Assembly: GCA_900546175.1 (NCBI GenBank)
Contig: URBX01000005.1
Location: 1-64,000, forward strand
Source of the DNA: an uncultured Eggerthella sp.
GTDB lineage: Bacteria > Actinomycetota > Coriobacteriia > Coriobacteriales > Eggerthellaceae
Reading direction: 5' to 3'
Length of the DNA: 64,000 bases
Shown here: positions 44,885 through 53,824 of the stretch, piece by piece
Numbering within the stretch: the first letter of the stretch is position 1
Layout: every line of letters begins with the position of its first letter
Program-made: the position numbers and the translations under genes
The notes under the pieces: model-generated
Database searches by the model: none
What the model was told of the DNA's origin: nothing
What the model saw: only the letters and a program-made list of their open reading frames with translations

Positions 44885-46105
44885 TTATACCACTTTTATT
44901 TCCGAAACAAGCGCGTCGGTTTCGCGAGCGATTCGCATTTCTTCATCAGTCGTTACTACGCAGATTTTAATAGGAGAGTCATCCACTGAAACAATGCGGT
45001 TGGTGCCAATAGCGCCAACAACCTTGTTCTTTTCTACATCCAAAATCATTCCCATATGGGCCAAACCTGCGAAAATTCTCTGGCGTAATTCGGCACTATT
45101 TTCACCAATTCCAGCGGTCATTACTACTGCATCGGTCCTGGTCATTGCCGCATAGAACGATCCAATGGCTTTTTGAATCTTGTATACGTACATCTGGATA
45201 GCAAGCTCCGCTGCTTCATTGCCATAAGAAGCCGCTCCGAGAACATCACGCATGTCGCTACTTAATCCTGAAACTCCTAAAATGCCTGATTTCTTATTAA
45301 GAATGTGATCCATTTCGTCAAAACTCAGGTTTTCACGGCGCATTATGTACGTAACGATAGCCGGATCAATTGAGCCACTGCGTGTTCCCATCATAAGACC
45401 TTCAAGCGGGGTGAAACCCATAGTGGTGTCTATTGATTCGCCATGATTTACTGCCGTAATAGAGCCACCGTTTCCTAAATGGCACGAAATAATACCCAAG
45501 TCACGCAGAGGACGCTGAAGCAAGTTTGCTGCCTGCTGTGCGGCATAGCGGTGGGACGTTCCATGTGCACCGTACCTACGGATGTGATACTTCTCGTAAT
45601 ATTCCATTGGAAGCGGATACAGATACGCTTTTGGAGGCATTGTCTGATGAAATGCTGTGTCAAAAACAGCAACCTGAGGAGTATGAGGAAGACGCTTTCT
45701 CAATAATTCAATACACTCATCTGCTGGAGGATTATGAAGAGGAGCAATATCTTCGCAACTTTTAATCTTGTCGAATACGTCGTCATCAATAAGAACCGAT
45801 TGAGTGAAGAACTCGCCACCAGAAACAACGCGATTACCAATAGCGTCAATATCTTTGATTGATTCAATAGGAGAATCTGGCTCGTTTACCATAACATCAA
45901 GCAAAAATTCCAAAGCAGACGCTACTGATCCATTTGGAATTTCGTACTGGTGCTTCGTTTCCTTAGGAAGAAAGGTCACTTTCATGAAAGCCTCTGAAGA
46001 TCCAATTCGTTCACCCAATGCTTTCATGAGACTAATTTTTCCATCGGTTTGGATTAGTTGGCACTTCAAAGATGAGCTACCAGCATTTACTACGAGGACC
46101 AGCAT
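44885..46105 (-). CDS. ackA: Acetate kinase
   Basis: The ATG at 46105 has AGGAGG at 6-base spacing. The 406-residue enzyme forms ATP from acetyl phosphate. Motifs: VLVVNAGSSSLKCQLIQ, VAVFDTAFHQTMP, YGAHGTSHRYAA, GNGGSITAVNHGESIDTTMG and MTAGIGENSAELRQ. The usual GHRVVHGGE box reads GNRVVSGGE here, changing both histidines; the neighbouring Arg is kept. No pta gene is adjacent, which is less common. Confidence 0.95.
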   Translation of the reverse strand: MLVLVVNAGSSSLKCQLIQTDGKISLMKALGERIGSSEAFMKVTFLPKETKHQYEIPNGSVASALEFLLDVMVNEPDSPIESIKDIDAIGNRVVSGGEFFTQSVLIDDDVFDKIKSCEDIAPLHNPPADECIELLRKRLPHTPQVAVFDTAFHQTMPPKAYLYPLPMEYYEKYHIRRYGAHGTSHRYAAQQAANLLQRPLRDLGIISCHLGNGGSITAVNHGESIDTTMGFTPLEGLMMGTRSGSIDPAIVTYIMRRENLSFDEMDHILNKKSGILGVSGLSSDMRDVLGAASYGNEAAELAIQMYVYKIQKAIGSFYAAMTRTDAVVMTAGIGENSAELRQRIFAGLAHMGMILDVEKNKVVGAIGTNRIVSVDDSPIKICVVTTDEEMRIARETDALVSEIKVV

Positions 46106-46262
46106 AGAAACCCTCCTTTTGGCATGAGCCAAGCCTTATAATTGGCATTCCGTACAATCCCAACTATACCCCTTTTTTAGGACAGTTCACAAAATGGCCT
46201 AAAAGAAGAATTTGGTTCTTTCGTTTAGGCTCTTAGTTTTCGCGCCGTGTTTCCTTCAGTTA

Positions 46263-46859
46263 TTAATTTTTGTTCTCGTCCAATGATTCTTTGGCTCTCG
46301 AATCTTGATTTTCGCGCGGAAGAATCTTTTTTGCTTTGAGCTTATCGGTTGCTGCAAGATTTCCAATTGAAGCCACAAATTGCGCCATCTCCATAGGAGT
46401 TTCGCGATAATTATTTTTTACCCACTCGCTTAAGCAGCCATACAAGCCGTGCGCCAAGAATAAAAAGATATACGAGTCATCCTGGGATGAACGACGAGAG
46501 AATATTTCGGAAGCAGCATCAAAAATAGCAAGCTCTGCTCCTTGAGCGTAAATCAAGTCAATAATGTCCCGATAGCGATAGTTAAAGGCGAAAAAGTCGT
46601 AGGAATTGTCCAGGCAATAAAGATCTATAGGGCTTAAATTATTTTCTTCACTCCAGCAATCCCAGAGTTTCACAAGCTTAAAAGTAAGCATTTCAATCTT
46701 GCTATTAAAGTTACGAAAATACGTTACCCGCCCAACTTTTGCACGCTCGGTTATTTCCTGAATAGTAACTTTATCAAGAGGTTTTTCTTTCATGAGAGCA
46801 AGGAGCGCATCTGCCATTTTTTCTTTAAGAATATCTGTGGATTCTTTTCCGCGACCCAT
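46263..46859 (-). CDS. TetR-family regulator
   Basis: The ATG at 46859 has GGAG 6 bases upstream. The 198-residue protein has a TetR helix-turn-helix (KVTIQEITERAKVGRVTYFR) and a C-terminal domain with the TetR_C signs seen in DhaS-like members (LFLAHGLYGCLSEWVKNNYR). It lies next to the palindrome-rich region 46953-47090, which includes its probable promoter zone. Confidence 0.85.
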   Translation of the reverse strand: MGRGKESTDILKEKMADALLALMKEKPLDKVTIQEITERAKVGRVTYFRNFNSKIEMLTFKLVKLWDCWSEENNLSPIDLYCLDNSYDFFAFNYRYRDIIDLIYAQGAELAIFDAASEIFSRRSSQDDSYIFLFLAHGLYGCLSEWVKNNYRETPMEMAQFVASIGNLAATDKLKAKKILPRENQDSRAKESLDENKN

Positions 46860-46952
46860 AGCGCTCTCCAATCGATACGTTTTCTTCTATTCGATACTTT
46901 TCTCTACAATGGTATCAAAGCATCATTTATATCCCTATACGCCGAAGAATAT

Positions 46953-46978
46953 TTTGCAAAAAGTATACTTTTTGCAAA
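46953..46978. repeat. 26-bp perfect palindrome (candidate recombination site 1)
   Basis: TTTGCAAAAAGTA (46953-46965) is followed at once by its reverse complement (46966-46978), with TA at the centre. It shares a 16-base core with 47075-47090. Confidence 0.85.
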
Positions 46979-47013
46979 GGGAAAGAAAGGAGCTTTTCAA
47001 TCCTTTCTTTCCC
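46979..47013. other. Perfect 13-bp stem-loop between the two palindromes
   Basis: GGGAAAGAAAGGA (46979-46991) and TCCTTTCTTTCCC (47001-47013) flank a 9-base loop and abut palindrome 1. No T-run follows on the plus strand; a short TTTGC follows on the minus strand. Confidence 0.75.
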
Positions 47014-47074
47014 CAATATGTTGTGGGCAAGATTCGTTTTTTCTTCTCTTTCTTTCTACTTCTAATGATTTTTG

Positions 47075-47090
47075 AAAAGTATACTTTTTG
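47075..47090. repeat. Palindromic core copy 2 (candidate recombination site 2)
   Basis: AAAAGTATACTTTTTG repeats the core of 46953-46978. The centres of the two sites are 116 bp apart. On the minus strand, TTGGAA-17-TATACT forms a promoter-like pair whose -10 lies inside this site. Confidence 0.7.
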
Positions 47091-47158
47091 ACGAATTCTA
47101 TTCCAAAAATCGAAAACATAATCCCAGTTCAAACTAGGATTTCAGCAACAGGTCTCTT

Positions 47159-47896
47159 TTATTGAAATAATTCTGTTTCGAACTGAGCACGACTTCGCTT
47201 TTTATCTTCACGAAACCATCTATGAACCGTTGAGATATCCACTCCAGCACTGAGTGCTATCTCTTCTCGTTTTACTAAGCCAAGCGCTTCCTGCTCTTTT
47301 AAAAGTAGCCAATTATCAGGCCTTTTGTTTGGTCTCCCAAACTTTACCCCACGTTCTTTAGCTGCCTGGATTCCTTCAGCCTGCCTTGAACGAATATTTT
47401 CTCGTTCAATGTGGGCAACATAACTAAATAACTCTAAAACAATATCGGTTATGAGCATTCCTGTTATTCCATCAACAGAAAAACGCGTATCAAGAATGGG
47501 CATGTCTATTACCACAATATTGCAGCCTTTTTCTTTAACCAAGTAACGCCATTCTTTGATAATTTCCTCATAATTACGACCTAATCTATCAAGGCTTTTT
47601 ATCACCAACGTGTCGCCCTTGCGTAATCTTTTAAGCATCCTTTTATACGCTGGTCTGTCGAAATTCTTTCCGCTTGCTTTATCAGTAAAAATGTTATGGC
47701 GATCAATGTCCCATTCTGCAAGCGCTTTTAGTTGACGTTCTAGGTTTTGGTCGGTACTAGAGACGCGCGCATATCCTATATAACGTCCACTATAAGAACA
47801 AGCCCCCTCTTGGCTTTTACCGTGAAACATACCTTCATTCTTTTCGGTTTTATCTTTCGTAAGCATAATGCGAGTTTGGCTCTCGTCTTTATGCAT
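47159..47896 (-). CDS. Serine recombinase (resolvase/invertase family)
   Basis: The ATG at 47896 is chosen because GGAGGGGG lies about 7 bases upstream. After a 40-residue N-terminal extension comes the catalytic domain: YIGYARVSSTDQNLERQLKA with the nucleophile serine, FTDKASGKNFDRPAYKRML, and GDTLVIKSLDRLGRNYEEI. A Hin-like helix-turn-helix ends the protein (KREEIALSAGVDISTVHRWF). It is a small invertase/resolvase, not a large integrase. No transposase, plasmid or phage gene is near it. Two palindromes sharing a core lie 70-200 bases past its stop. Confidence 0.92.
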   Translation of the reverse strand: MHKDESQTRIMLTKDKTEKNEGMFHGKSQEGACSYSGRYIGYARVSSTDQNLERQLKALAEWDIDRHNIFTDKASGKNFDRPAYKRMLKRLRKGDTLVIKSLDRLGRNYEEIIKEWRYLVKEKGCNIVVIDMPILDTRFSVDGITGMLITDIVLELFSYVAHIERENIRSRQAEGIQAAKERGVKFGRPNKRPDNWLLLKEQEALGLVKREEIALSAGVDISTVHRWFREDKKRSRAQFETELFQ

Positions 47897-48071
47897 GAAC
47901 ATCCCCCTCCCACAAGTAACGAAAGAAAAAACGAACTCCCTTTTTCAGATGGTATATCCCCCTGTTCTTGTTGCAGCCATCTCAAGAATTCAATTTTTTA
48001 AAAAGCCCCATTTTGTCGAAGGATGTCTTTCGAAAACTCCCTTTTGCCTGATTACTCGCCCTTTTTTACAG

Positions 48072-48111
48072 AAAAAAACCGGGTGGCAAAAGAAGTTCTT
48101 TTACCACCCGG
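48072..48111 (-). terminator. Terminator of the Tm-1-like gene pair
   Basis: CCGGGTGG/CCACCCGG extended by AAAAGAA/TTCTTTT after one mismatch; TTTTTTTC follows on the minus strand, 24 bases after the stop at 48135. Confidence 0.85.
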
Positions 48112-48134
48112 AGCTCTCTTAAGGGACGCTTTCT

Positions 48135-48965
48135 TTACTTCTTGATTGCCTTAAATGCCTCAGTCTGCTCGCGAATACCCTTCTCTGCAGCTAAGCGTTC
48201 AATAGAAGTTGCACCAAAGAAGCCGTCAATGCCTGGCACATTTTCAATAATGTACGCTGCATCAGCAGGCTGGCTAATAGGACCTCCGTGGCAAATTACT
48301 AAAGCATCAGGGTTAATTTCTTTTACAACCTTTACGATGCCTGTAATAATCTCTACGCAGTCATCAAGAGTTTTAGCTGTTTCAGCACCAATTGTGCCAC
48401 CGGTGGTAAGACCCATATGAGCAACAATTAAATCAGCACCTGCTTCGGTCATTGCTGCTGCCTGCTCTTCGTCAAATACATAAGGACACGTAAGCATGTC
48501 AAGCTCATGTGCCTTGCGAATCATATCAACTTCAAGCTGATAGCCCATGCCGGTCTCTTCCAAGTTTTTACGGAATACGCCGTCAATCAAACCAACCGTT
48601 GGGAAGTTCTGAACGCCATTGAATCCCTGATCTTTCAAAGACTGGAGGAATTTGTCCATAACGCGGAATGGATCAGTGCCACAAACACCTGCCAAAACAG
48701 GAGTATCTTTTACTACAGGCAAAACCTCAGCGCCCATATCAACTACAATTTGGTTTGCATCGCCATAAGGCATAAGACCAGCTAATGAGCCTCTACCTGC
48801 CATGCGGAAACGGCCTGAGTTATAAATTACGAACAGGTCTGCGCCACCAGCTTCTGATGACTTAGCAGTAATACCCGTACCTGCACCAACACCCAAAATG
48901 ATGTTGCCCTCTGCAATAGATGCCTTAAAACGATCAAGAATTTCACTACGAGTCAAATCAAGCAT
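48135..48965 (-). CDS. PEP-hydrolase-like TIM-barrel protein
   Basis: The ATG at 48965 (MLDLTRSEILDRFKASI) has AAGGAG upstream. The 276-residue protein is a TIM barrel of the phosphoenolpyruvate-hydrolase-like family (ILGVGAGTGITAKSSEAGGA, LPVVKDTPVLAGVCGTDPFR, GFNGVQNFPTVGLIDG, HMGLTTGGTIGA, CHGGPISQPADA). In the plant Tm-1 virus-resistance protein a domain of this type is fused behind a UPF0261 domain; here the two are neighbouring genes, 70 bases apart, in the same order. The biochemical role is not established. Confidence 0.88.
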   Translation of the reverse strand: MLDLTRSEILDRFKASIAEGNIILGVGAGTGITAKSSEAGGADLFVIYNSGRFRMAGRGSLAGLMPYGDANQIVVDMGAEVLPVVKDTPVLAGVCGTDPFRVMDKFLQSLKDQGFNGVQNFPTVGLIDGVFRKNLEETGMGYQLEVDMIRKAHELDMLTCPYVFDEEQAAAMTEAGADLIVAHMGLTTGGTIGAETAKTLDDCVEIITGIVKVVKEINPDALVICHGGPISQPADAAYIIENVPGIDGFFGATSIERLAAEKGIREQTEAFKAIKK

Positions 48966-49034
48966 TTTGATTCTCCTTACCTTACGTACTAACCCGGCAA
49001 CCATACCAGGAAAACCCCTACTTCTGGAAAGCTT

Positions 49035-50243
49035 CTATGCTTCCATTAAATCAATAAGCTTTTGAGCTGCTGCTTTAGCAAACTCTTCGTCATTAATGTG
49101 GTTATCCATCTCAAGAAGCTCAACAATATTTGGATTAACACCAGAACGAATTGTTTCAAACAAAACTGCGTCTTCTTCTGGACCCCAGAAAGGCTGGCCT
49201 TCAGCATCAATCATTGAAACACCCTTTAATGGCAAGAAGACCGCACATGGACCCGTGCTCATATTTACTTTCGAAGCAATAATTTCGCCAAGTTTTTTGT
49301 TTTCTTCAACCGTGGTACGCATAAGCGTTACATCAGGATTGTGAGGATAGAGATTTCTGTCTGCAAACTGCTCAGGAACCGTTGCCATTGGGCCAAAGTT
49401 GACCATATCAAGTGCGCCTACAGAAAGAACGGTTGGAACGCCCATCTTTGCTGCAGCCTCACATCTTTGAGGACCTGCCGAAAGAACGCCACCTACTAAT
49501 TCATCACACCATTCGGTAGTAGTCATATCAAGAACGCCCTTAATAAAGCCACCGTTTACCAGTGCTTCCATACATTGGCCACCAGTTCCTACCGCGTGGA
49601 ATACCAATACTTCGTAGCCCTTATCTTCAAGATAGGCCTGAGCGCACTGAACTGCTGGCGTAGTTACCCCAAACATTGTTGCTGCAACAAGTGGCTTTGC
49701 AGACGTTGCTTCTGGTTTTGGATTTTGGAGCATGCCCGCCATAGCGTTTACCGCATTGTTAAAAATGGTGCTGCTGAAGCTATTAATACCCTGAACATCA
49801 ACAATAGAAGGGAACATAACAATATCTGCAGCGCCAACATAAGGAGAAACGTCTCCCGAAGCCATGGTAGATACAATCATTTTTGGAACACCAATTGGCA
49901 AAGTCCTCATACCTGCCGATGCAATAGAGGTTCCACCAGAACCACCCATGGAGAAAACACCCTCAAACTTTCCTTCCGCATACAACCGAGGAAGAAGAGC
50001 CGCAATGCCTTTTGCCATGGTATCGGTTCCCAATGCGCGGTCTTTTTTAGCTACCACTTCATTGATATCCATATCAGCAGCTGCCATTACTTCAGCATTT
50101 GAAACATCTGGCGTAAAAGTTGGTTCAAAAACACCGCAATGAACCGTGAATACTCCGATACCTAAATCCTCGAAGCGTTCTTTAATGTAAGAGAATTCTT
50201 CGCCTTTAGTATCGAAGGTGCCAATAATTGCTACGGTACTCAA
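49035..50243 (-). CDS. UPF0261/Tm-1-like ATP-binding protein
   Basis: The start is TTG at 50243 with AAAGGAG at good spacing. The 402-residue protein opens with VAIIGTFDTKGEEFSYIKER and has GVFSMGGSGGTSIASAGMRT, MFGVTTPAVQCAQAYLEDKG and LPLKGVSMIDAEGQPFWGPE, all marks of UPF0261. In Tm-1 this domain binds ATP and inhibits tobamovirus replication proteins; the bacterial role is unknown. It is the first gene of the pair. Its promoter carries a four-box symmetric operator (50292-50323). Confidence 0.9.
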   Translation of the reverse strand: MSTVAIIGTFDTKGEEFSYIKERFEDLGIGVFTVHCGVFEPTFTPDVSNAEVMAAADMDINEVVAKKDRALGTDTMAKGIAALLPRLYAEGKFEGVFSMGGSGGTSIASAGMRTLPIGVPKMIVSTMASGDVSPYVGAADIVMFPSIVDVQGINSFSSTIFNNAVNAMAGMLQNPKPEATSAKPLVAATMFGVTTPAVQCAQAYLEDKGYEVLVFHAVGTGGQCMEALVNGGFIKGVLDMTTTEWCDELVGGVLSAGPQRCEAAAKMGVPTVLSVGALDMVNFGPMATVPEQFADRNLYPHNPDVTLMRTTVEENKKLGEIIASKVNMSTGPCAVFLPLKGVSMIDAEGQPFWGPEEDAVLFETIRSGVNPNIVELLEMDNHINDEEFAKAAAQKLIDLMEA

Positions 50244-50291
50244 AGAGAGCTCCTTTCAACAATGCACAAAAGCACTTGTGCACACCCCTAC

Positions 50292-50328
50292 TGAACGCAT
50301 CTGAACACGTTCACGCAGGTTCATTATA
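50292..50328 (-). promoter_or_regulatory. Promoter with four-box symmetric operator
   Basis: Four TGAAC half-sites are arranged TGAAC-N5-TGAAC-N2-GTTCA-N5-GTTCA (50292-50323). The -10 box TATAAT (50323-50328, minus strand) overlaps the outer half-site. This fits two repressor dimers at the start site of the UPF0261 pair. Confidence 0.65.
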
Positions 50329-50421
50329 GTCTTTTCATTCGAAAAAGAAGCGATTTTCAATAGGTCTTTGAAAGAGATTTTAGCTACACAGTTCCGACCT
50401 GCGCAAATGCAGTAATGTTTT

Positions 50422-50549
50422 ATGCGTTGCTGTTTCGGGATACGCTTTTACTTCAAAATGCACTTTCGGCTGGCAACATGCTTCTGCTCAGATATGTGCT
50501 GCTAATTCGACAGCTATTCTTGCTCGGCTATGCGTTGCTGCTTCGATCC
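50422..50549. repeat. Degenerate 36-bp tandem repeat at the MMPL gene end
   Basis: Alternating 20- and 16-base segments, mostly beginning ATG (50422, 50458, 50478, 50494, 50530), give a 36-bp period over about 3.5 units. The last copy covers the MMPL stop codon at 50528-50530. Confidence 0.55.
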
Positions 50550-53500
50550 TTTTTCGACACAACAACCTTATCGAAAATGGCAAGGAGTGCAGGCAAGACA
50601 AGCAGAACGAGCAACAACGCAATGAAGCAGCCTTCAGAAATGACCAGACATATTTGGCCCGTAATTCCAGTAACAAAAAGACCAATGAGCGCAGTTACGG
50701 TTACTAAAATAGTTCCCGAAGTGAGCATAGTTCTAATTGAGCCTGCATACGCACCTGCGAGAGACTCTTTTACGTCAAGTTCTTTGCGTTTCTCTCGATA
50801 CAGACTGGTGAACAGAATTGCGTAGTCAATAGTTGCTCCCATCAAAATAGCCTGCACGACAATCAGCGCCACATAATAAATGTCGCTTCCCACAATCGAA
50901 TTGAAGGCCATAGTGAGACAGAACGCACACTGAATAAGCAGCACTAAAATCAAAGGAATTGCAAACGACCTGAAGGTAATCAACACAATCAAGAAAATGG
51001 CAGCAATAGTGATAAGAGAGATAAAGTTGAACTCATCAATAAAGGTGATACCCATTTCTTGTGCCATAGCGCCTTGACCAAGAAGATAATTCTCTACCAA
51101 GTTATCGTCCAAAATAGAACGGATTTGGGTAAGAAGAGCATCCAATTCGTCAGTTTCATCTTCGAAAGAACTCATGATTACCGCCATATTGTAGGAAGAG
51201 CCAATCAATCTCTCCTTGCCATCCTGCATCTCGGTATAGGCAGTTTGGATATCGTCACGTGCGCTTTGATCTATTTGATTTGCGAAGAGGCTATCGTTTA
51301 GGACGTCATCATGGATATACGTAATGAACTGATCTAAGCTCATAGTCCAGTCAGGATTACCACAATGCGCAGAACCATAAAGGAGATACACCATCTTGGC
51401 AGACTGGACATCAAAAGCATCCGAGAAAGATGAAAGCAGCGCCACGAGTCCTTCAGGTGAATAAGTCTTTCCCGCTAAAGCGCTCTCCATAAGCGTTTTT
51501 AACGCGTTTATCTGATTAATAGTTGCCGCATCAAGTTGACCATCAAGTAAGCCACCGGAAGATTCTTCAACTATAAATGACACCATTTCATATGACGAAA
51601 GAGTCCACGTGTCTTTTCCTTGCGTACTCCATGCACGGTACGTGAAAAGCATATTCATTTGGGATTCTTCAAGCCCGAACAACGCAGCTGCTTGCGCAGG
51701 GCTTAATTCTGTTCCCGCAACTGACAAGTCAACTACCTGGCGCAAAAGAGCCAATTGGGTCATGTCAACACTTCCCAAGTAAGGCGCAAACAATGGATCT
51801 TGAGCAAGAACATCCAAGATGAAGCCTAAGAACTGCTGAACGGAAAGTGCCGAAACCGTTGGGTCTTGCGCTATAAACGTTCCATAGTAAGCGTAAATCT
51901 GCCCAACCACAGCAGAATCCATGCCAAATATCTCTGCCATCTTATCTGCAGGCAGAGGCGTAGTTACGTTTTCCACTTTAGTAAAGAAAGCCAATTGGTT
52001 TATCTGAGCCAAAGCCTCAGGTGAGATTTGAGAGGAAAGCTCTGGCGAAGAAGCCACGTCATTTTGCATAAACGACACCAACTCAGGCAGCGCCATAGTG
52101 CCACATTGAGAGCCTTCTTCAAGGTAATACGCTAAGTAAATTTGCTGAACATCTTCGGTTGACATAGATTGTCCAGAACCAGAAAGATACGAGGCCATAT
52201 CCGAGGCGGTTCGTTGTTTCTCTATAAGATTTGGAGTGGTAAGCGAGATGAGCCTGGAAACATCTTGGGTATTCACCCCATTCATTTCACTCGAAAAATC
52301 AGGATTGGTAAGTACTTCATTCTTGATGAAGGTTGCAAACGTATTTACGGTCAATTGCGGTGTTTTTCCTTCATTGAAGTAGTTGTAGTAGAGAAGCTCT
52401 ACAAACGACTGGCTCATGTTTGTTTTGTCGGCCATATCTGCAGCGCCATACTGTTTTCCTAAGGTGTTCGCATAAGCATTTACCGAAGTAACCCCTTCAA
52501 GATTCTCCAGCTGTTCAACTACTGCAGCAAAATTCTGCTCATCTTCGGCCTTGTAAAGCACCACAATTTGATTGTCCAAGTCAAAGTACTGCTGGATAAC
52601 AGGCCTGTCAGGGTTTTCAGACTTCATAAAATAGCTAATGCCTGTGGAGTTGCGGAAATATAAACCCGTAGCAAGCAGAAGCGCAAAAAGAACCAAAATT
52701 GGCACACGCAATTTATGCACAAGAGTGCTCAATGATTTTGTGTTTGGAATTGGCGATGACTTTGCTGTTTTGCTAATAAGAGTATCCGATGCCAAAATCA
52801 AGAATGGAATTACCATATACACGCACAAAAGGCTCATCAATACGCCCTTTGCCAATACCAAGCCCATATCGGCACCAATGGTAAAAGACATGAAAACAAG
52901 GCACACTAAGCCAACAATGGTTGTTGCAGAACTTGATGCAATTGCTCCGCCCGAGCCACCAAGTGCTCTACGCATTGCCTGGAGCTTATCCTCTTCGCAC
53001 GAACGCTCAACACGATAGCGCGTAATGAGCATAATGGAATAATCCAGCGAAAGAATAAGCTGGAGCACCGCCGCAATACTAAAAGTGGTTTCCGAAACAC
53101 TGCCAAAGACAATATTAGTGCCCATATTGACAATAATTGCCAGGCCAACCCCTACAAGCAAGATCACTGGCTCAATCCATGCATTTGCCATCAAGAACAT
53201 GATGGCAAAAACAACAATCAAAGCAGGTATGAGAACAGGAAGCAAATCAATAGGAAGGCTATCGATAACAATCGAATCAAGATAGTACTCAAATCCTTGT
53301 TGGTCACCGTAGGCTTTTATCCCCTCAAGAGCACTGAGCGCCTCCTGGGAATAGGAATCTCCTTCGGAAATTGCCACATATAAAGTAGCGTTACCGTTGT
53401 TGTAGTCTGCATTATCTTTTTCGTATTGGACAGAAATTATGTAAGGAAGATTTTCAATCTGATCAGCCACTTCTTCTTTTTGTGAATCAGGCAAATCCAT

Positions 53501-53710
53501 AATCATGATATTGAATTGGCTGCTTTCGCCAAATTCTTCATACATCAAATCAGTGCCAATTTTTGAAGGAAGCTGTTCAGGAATATATTTGGTCATATCT
53601 TTATTAATAGTGACCGAAAAAAACAAAACGCCTGAGATAACCGTACAGGCCAGAAATAAGACAAAGAGAACCTTTCGTGCATTTACTAAGAAGTTTGCAA
53701 GGGTTTTCAT
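50528..53710 (-). CDS. MMPL-family transporter with extracellular repeat domain
   Basis: The 1060-residue protein has the MMPL layout of about 11-12 membrane helices (LQLILSLDYSIMLITRYRVE; VQAILMGATIDYAILFTSLY). Between helices 7 and 8, residues about 400-820 hold about five imperfect repeats of 90-100 residues (pattern Tx-SLxxFxxFI-x-DVL, QIxxL, LSPxxxAxLFGL, then IYxYY). MMPL proteins move lipids, siderophores or peptides across the membrane, and the large external part may bind substrate or wall. The start has only a weak GGAAAG. It is 115 bases from the CoA-transferase gene on the same strand. Confidence 0.88.
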   Translation of the reverse strand: MKTLANFLVNARKVLFVLFLACTVISGVLFFSVTINKDMTKYIPEQLPSKIGTDLMYEEFGESSQFNIMIMDLPDSQKEEVADQIENLPYIISVQYEKDNADYNNGNATLYVAISEGDSYSQEALSALEGIKAYGDQQGFEYYLDSIVIDSLPIDLLPVLIPALIVVFAIMFLMANAWIEPVILLVGVGLAIIVNMGTNIVFGSVSETTFSIAAVLQLILSLDYSIMLITRYRVERSCEEDKLQAMRRALGGSGGAIASSSATTIVGLVCLVFMSFTIGADMGLVLAKGVLMSLLCVYMVIPFLILASDTLISKTAKSSPIPNTKSLSTLVHKLRVPILVLFALLLATGLYFRNSTGISYFMKSENPDRPVIQQYFDLDNQIVVLYKAEDEQNFAAVVEQLENLEGVTSVNAYANTLGKQYGAADMADKTNMSQSFVELLYYNYFNEGKTPQLTVNTFATFIKNEVLTNPDFSSEMNGVNTQDVSRLISLTTPNLIEKQRTASDMASYLSGSGQSMSTEDVQQIYLAYYLEEGSQCGTMALPELVSFMQNDVASSPELSSQISPEALAQINQLAFFTKVENVTTPLPADKMAEIFGMDSAVVGQIYAYYGTFIAQDPTVSALSVQQFLGFILDVLAQDPLFAPYLGSVDMTQLALLRQVVDLSVAGTELSPAQAAALFGLEESQMNMLFTYRAWSTQGKDTWTLSSYEMVSFIVEESSGGLLDGQLDAATINQINALKTLMESALAGKTYSPEGLVALLSSFSDAFDVQSAKMVYLLYGSAHCGNPDWTMSLDQFITYIHDDVLNDSLFANQIDQSARDDIQTAYTEMQDGKERLIGSSYNMAVIMSSFEDETDELDALLTQIRSILDDNLVENYLLGQGAMAQEMGITFIDEFNFISLITIAAIFLIVLITFRSFAIPLILVLLIQCAFCLTMAFNSIVGSDIYYVALIVVQAILMGATIDYAILFTSLYREKRKELDVKESLAGAYAGSIRTMLTSGTILVTVTALIGLFVTGITGQICLVISEGCFIALLLVLLVLPALLAIFDKVVVSKKDRSSNA

Positions 53711-53824
53711 AGTTAATACTTTCCACGTTTCTCTTGTCAGCTAGCGTTATTGCTTCACAAAAACGCTCTAGCCTAACGGTTTATTCTCTTTGGCGTTATT
53801 CACGTTGTTTTTTATATGAAGTCG

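Noticed and set aside
46979..47013. Stem-loop as a transcription terminator of the recombinase gene
   Set aside because: The stem is A/G against C/T and no run of T follows on either strand, so its placement between the palindromes is the better explanation.
46953..47090. Insertion-sequence or MITE ends
   Set aside because: The two palindromes share only a 16-base core, no target-site duplication flanks them and no transposase is present.
50415..50825. Plus-strand frame of 136 codons over the MMPL gene end
   Set aside because: Its first part is the 36-bp repeat translated as Leu-rich text, and the rest is antisense to the MMPL gene.
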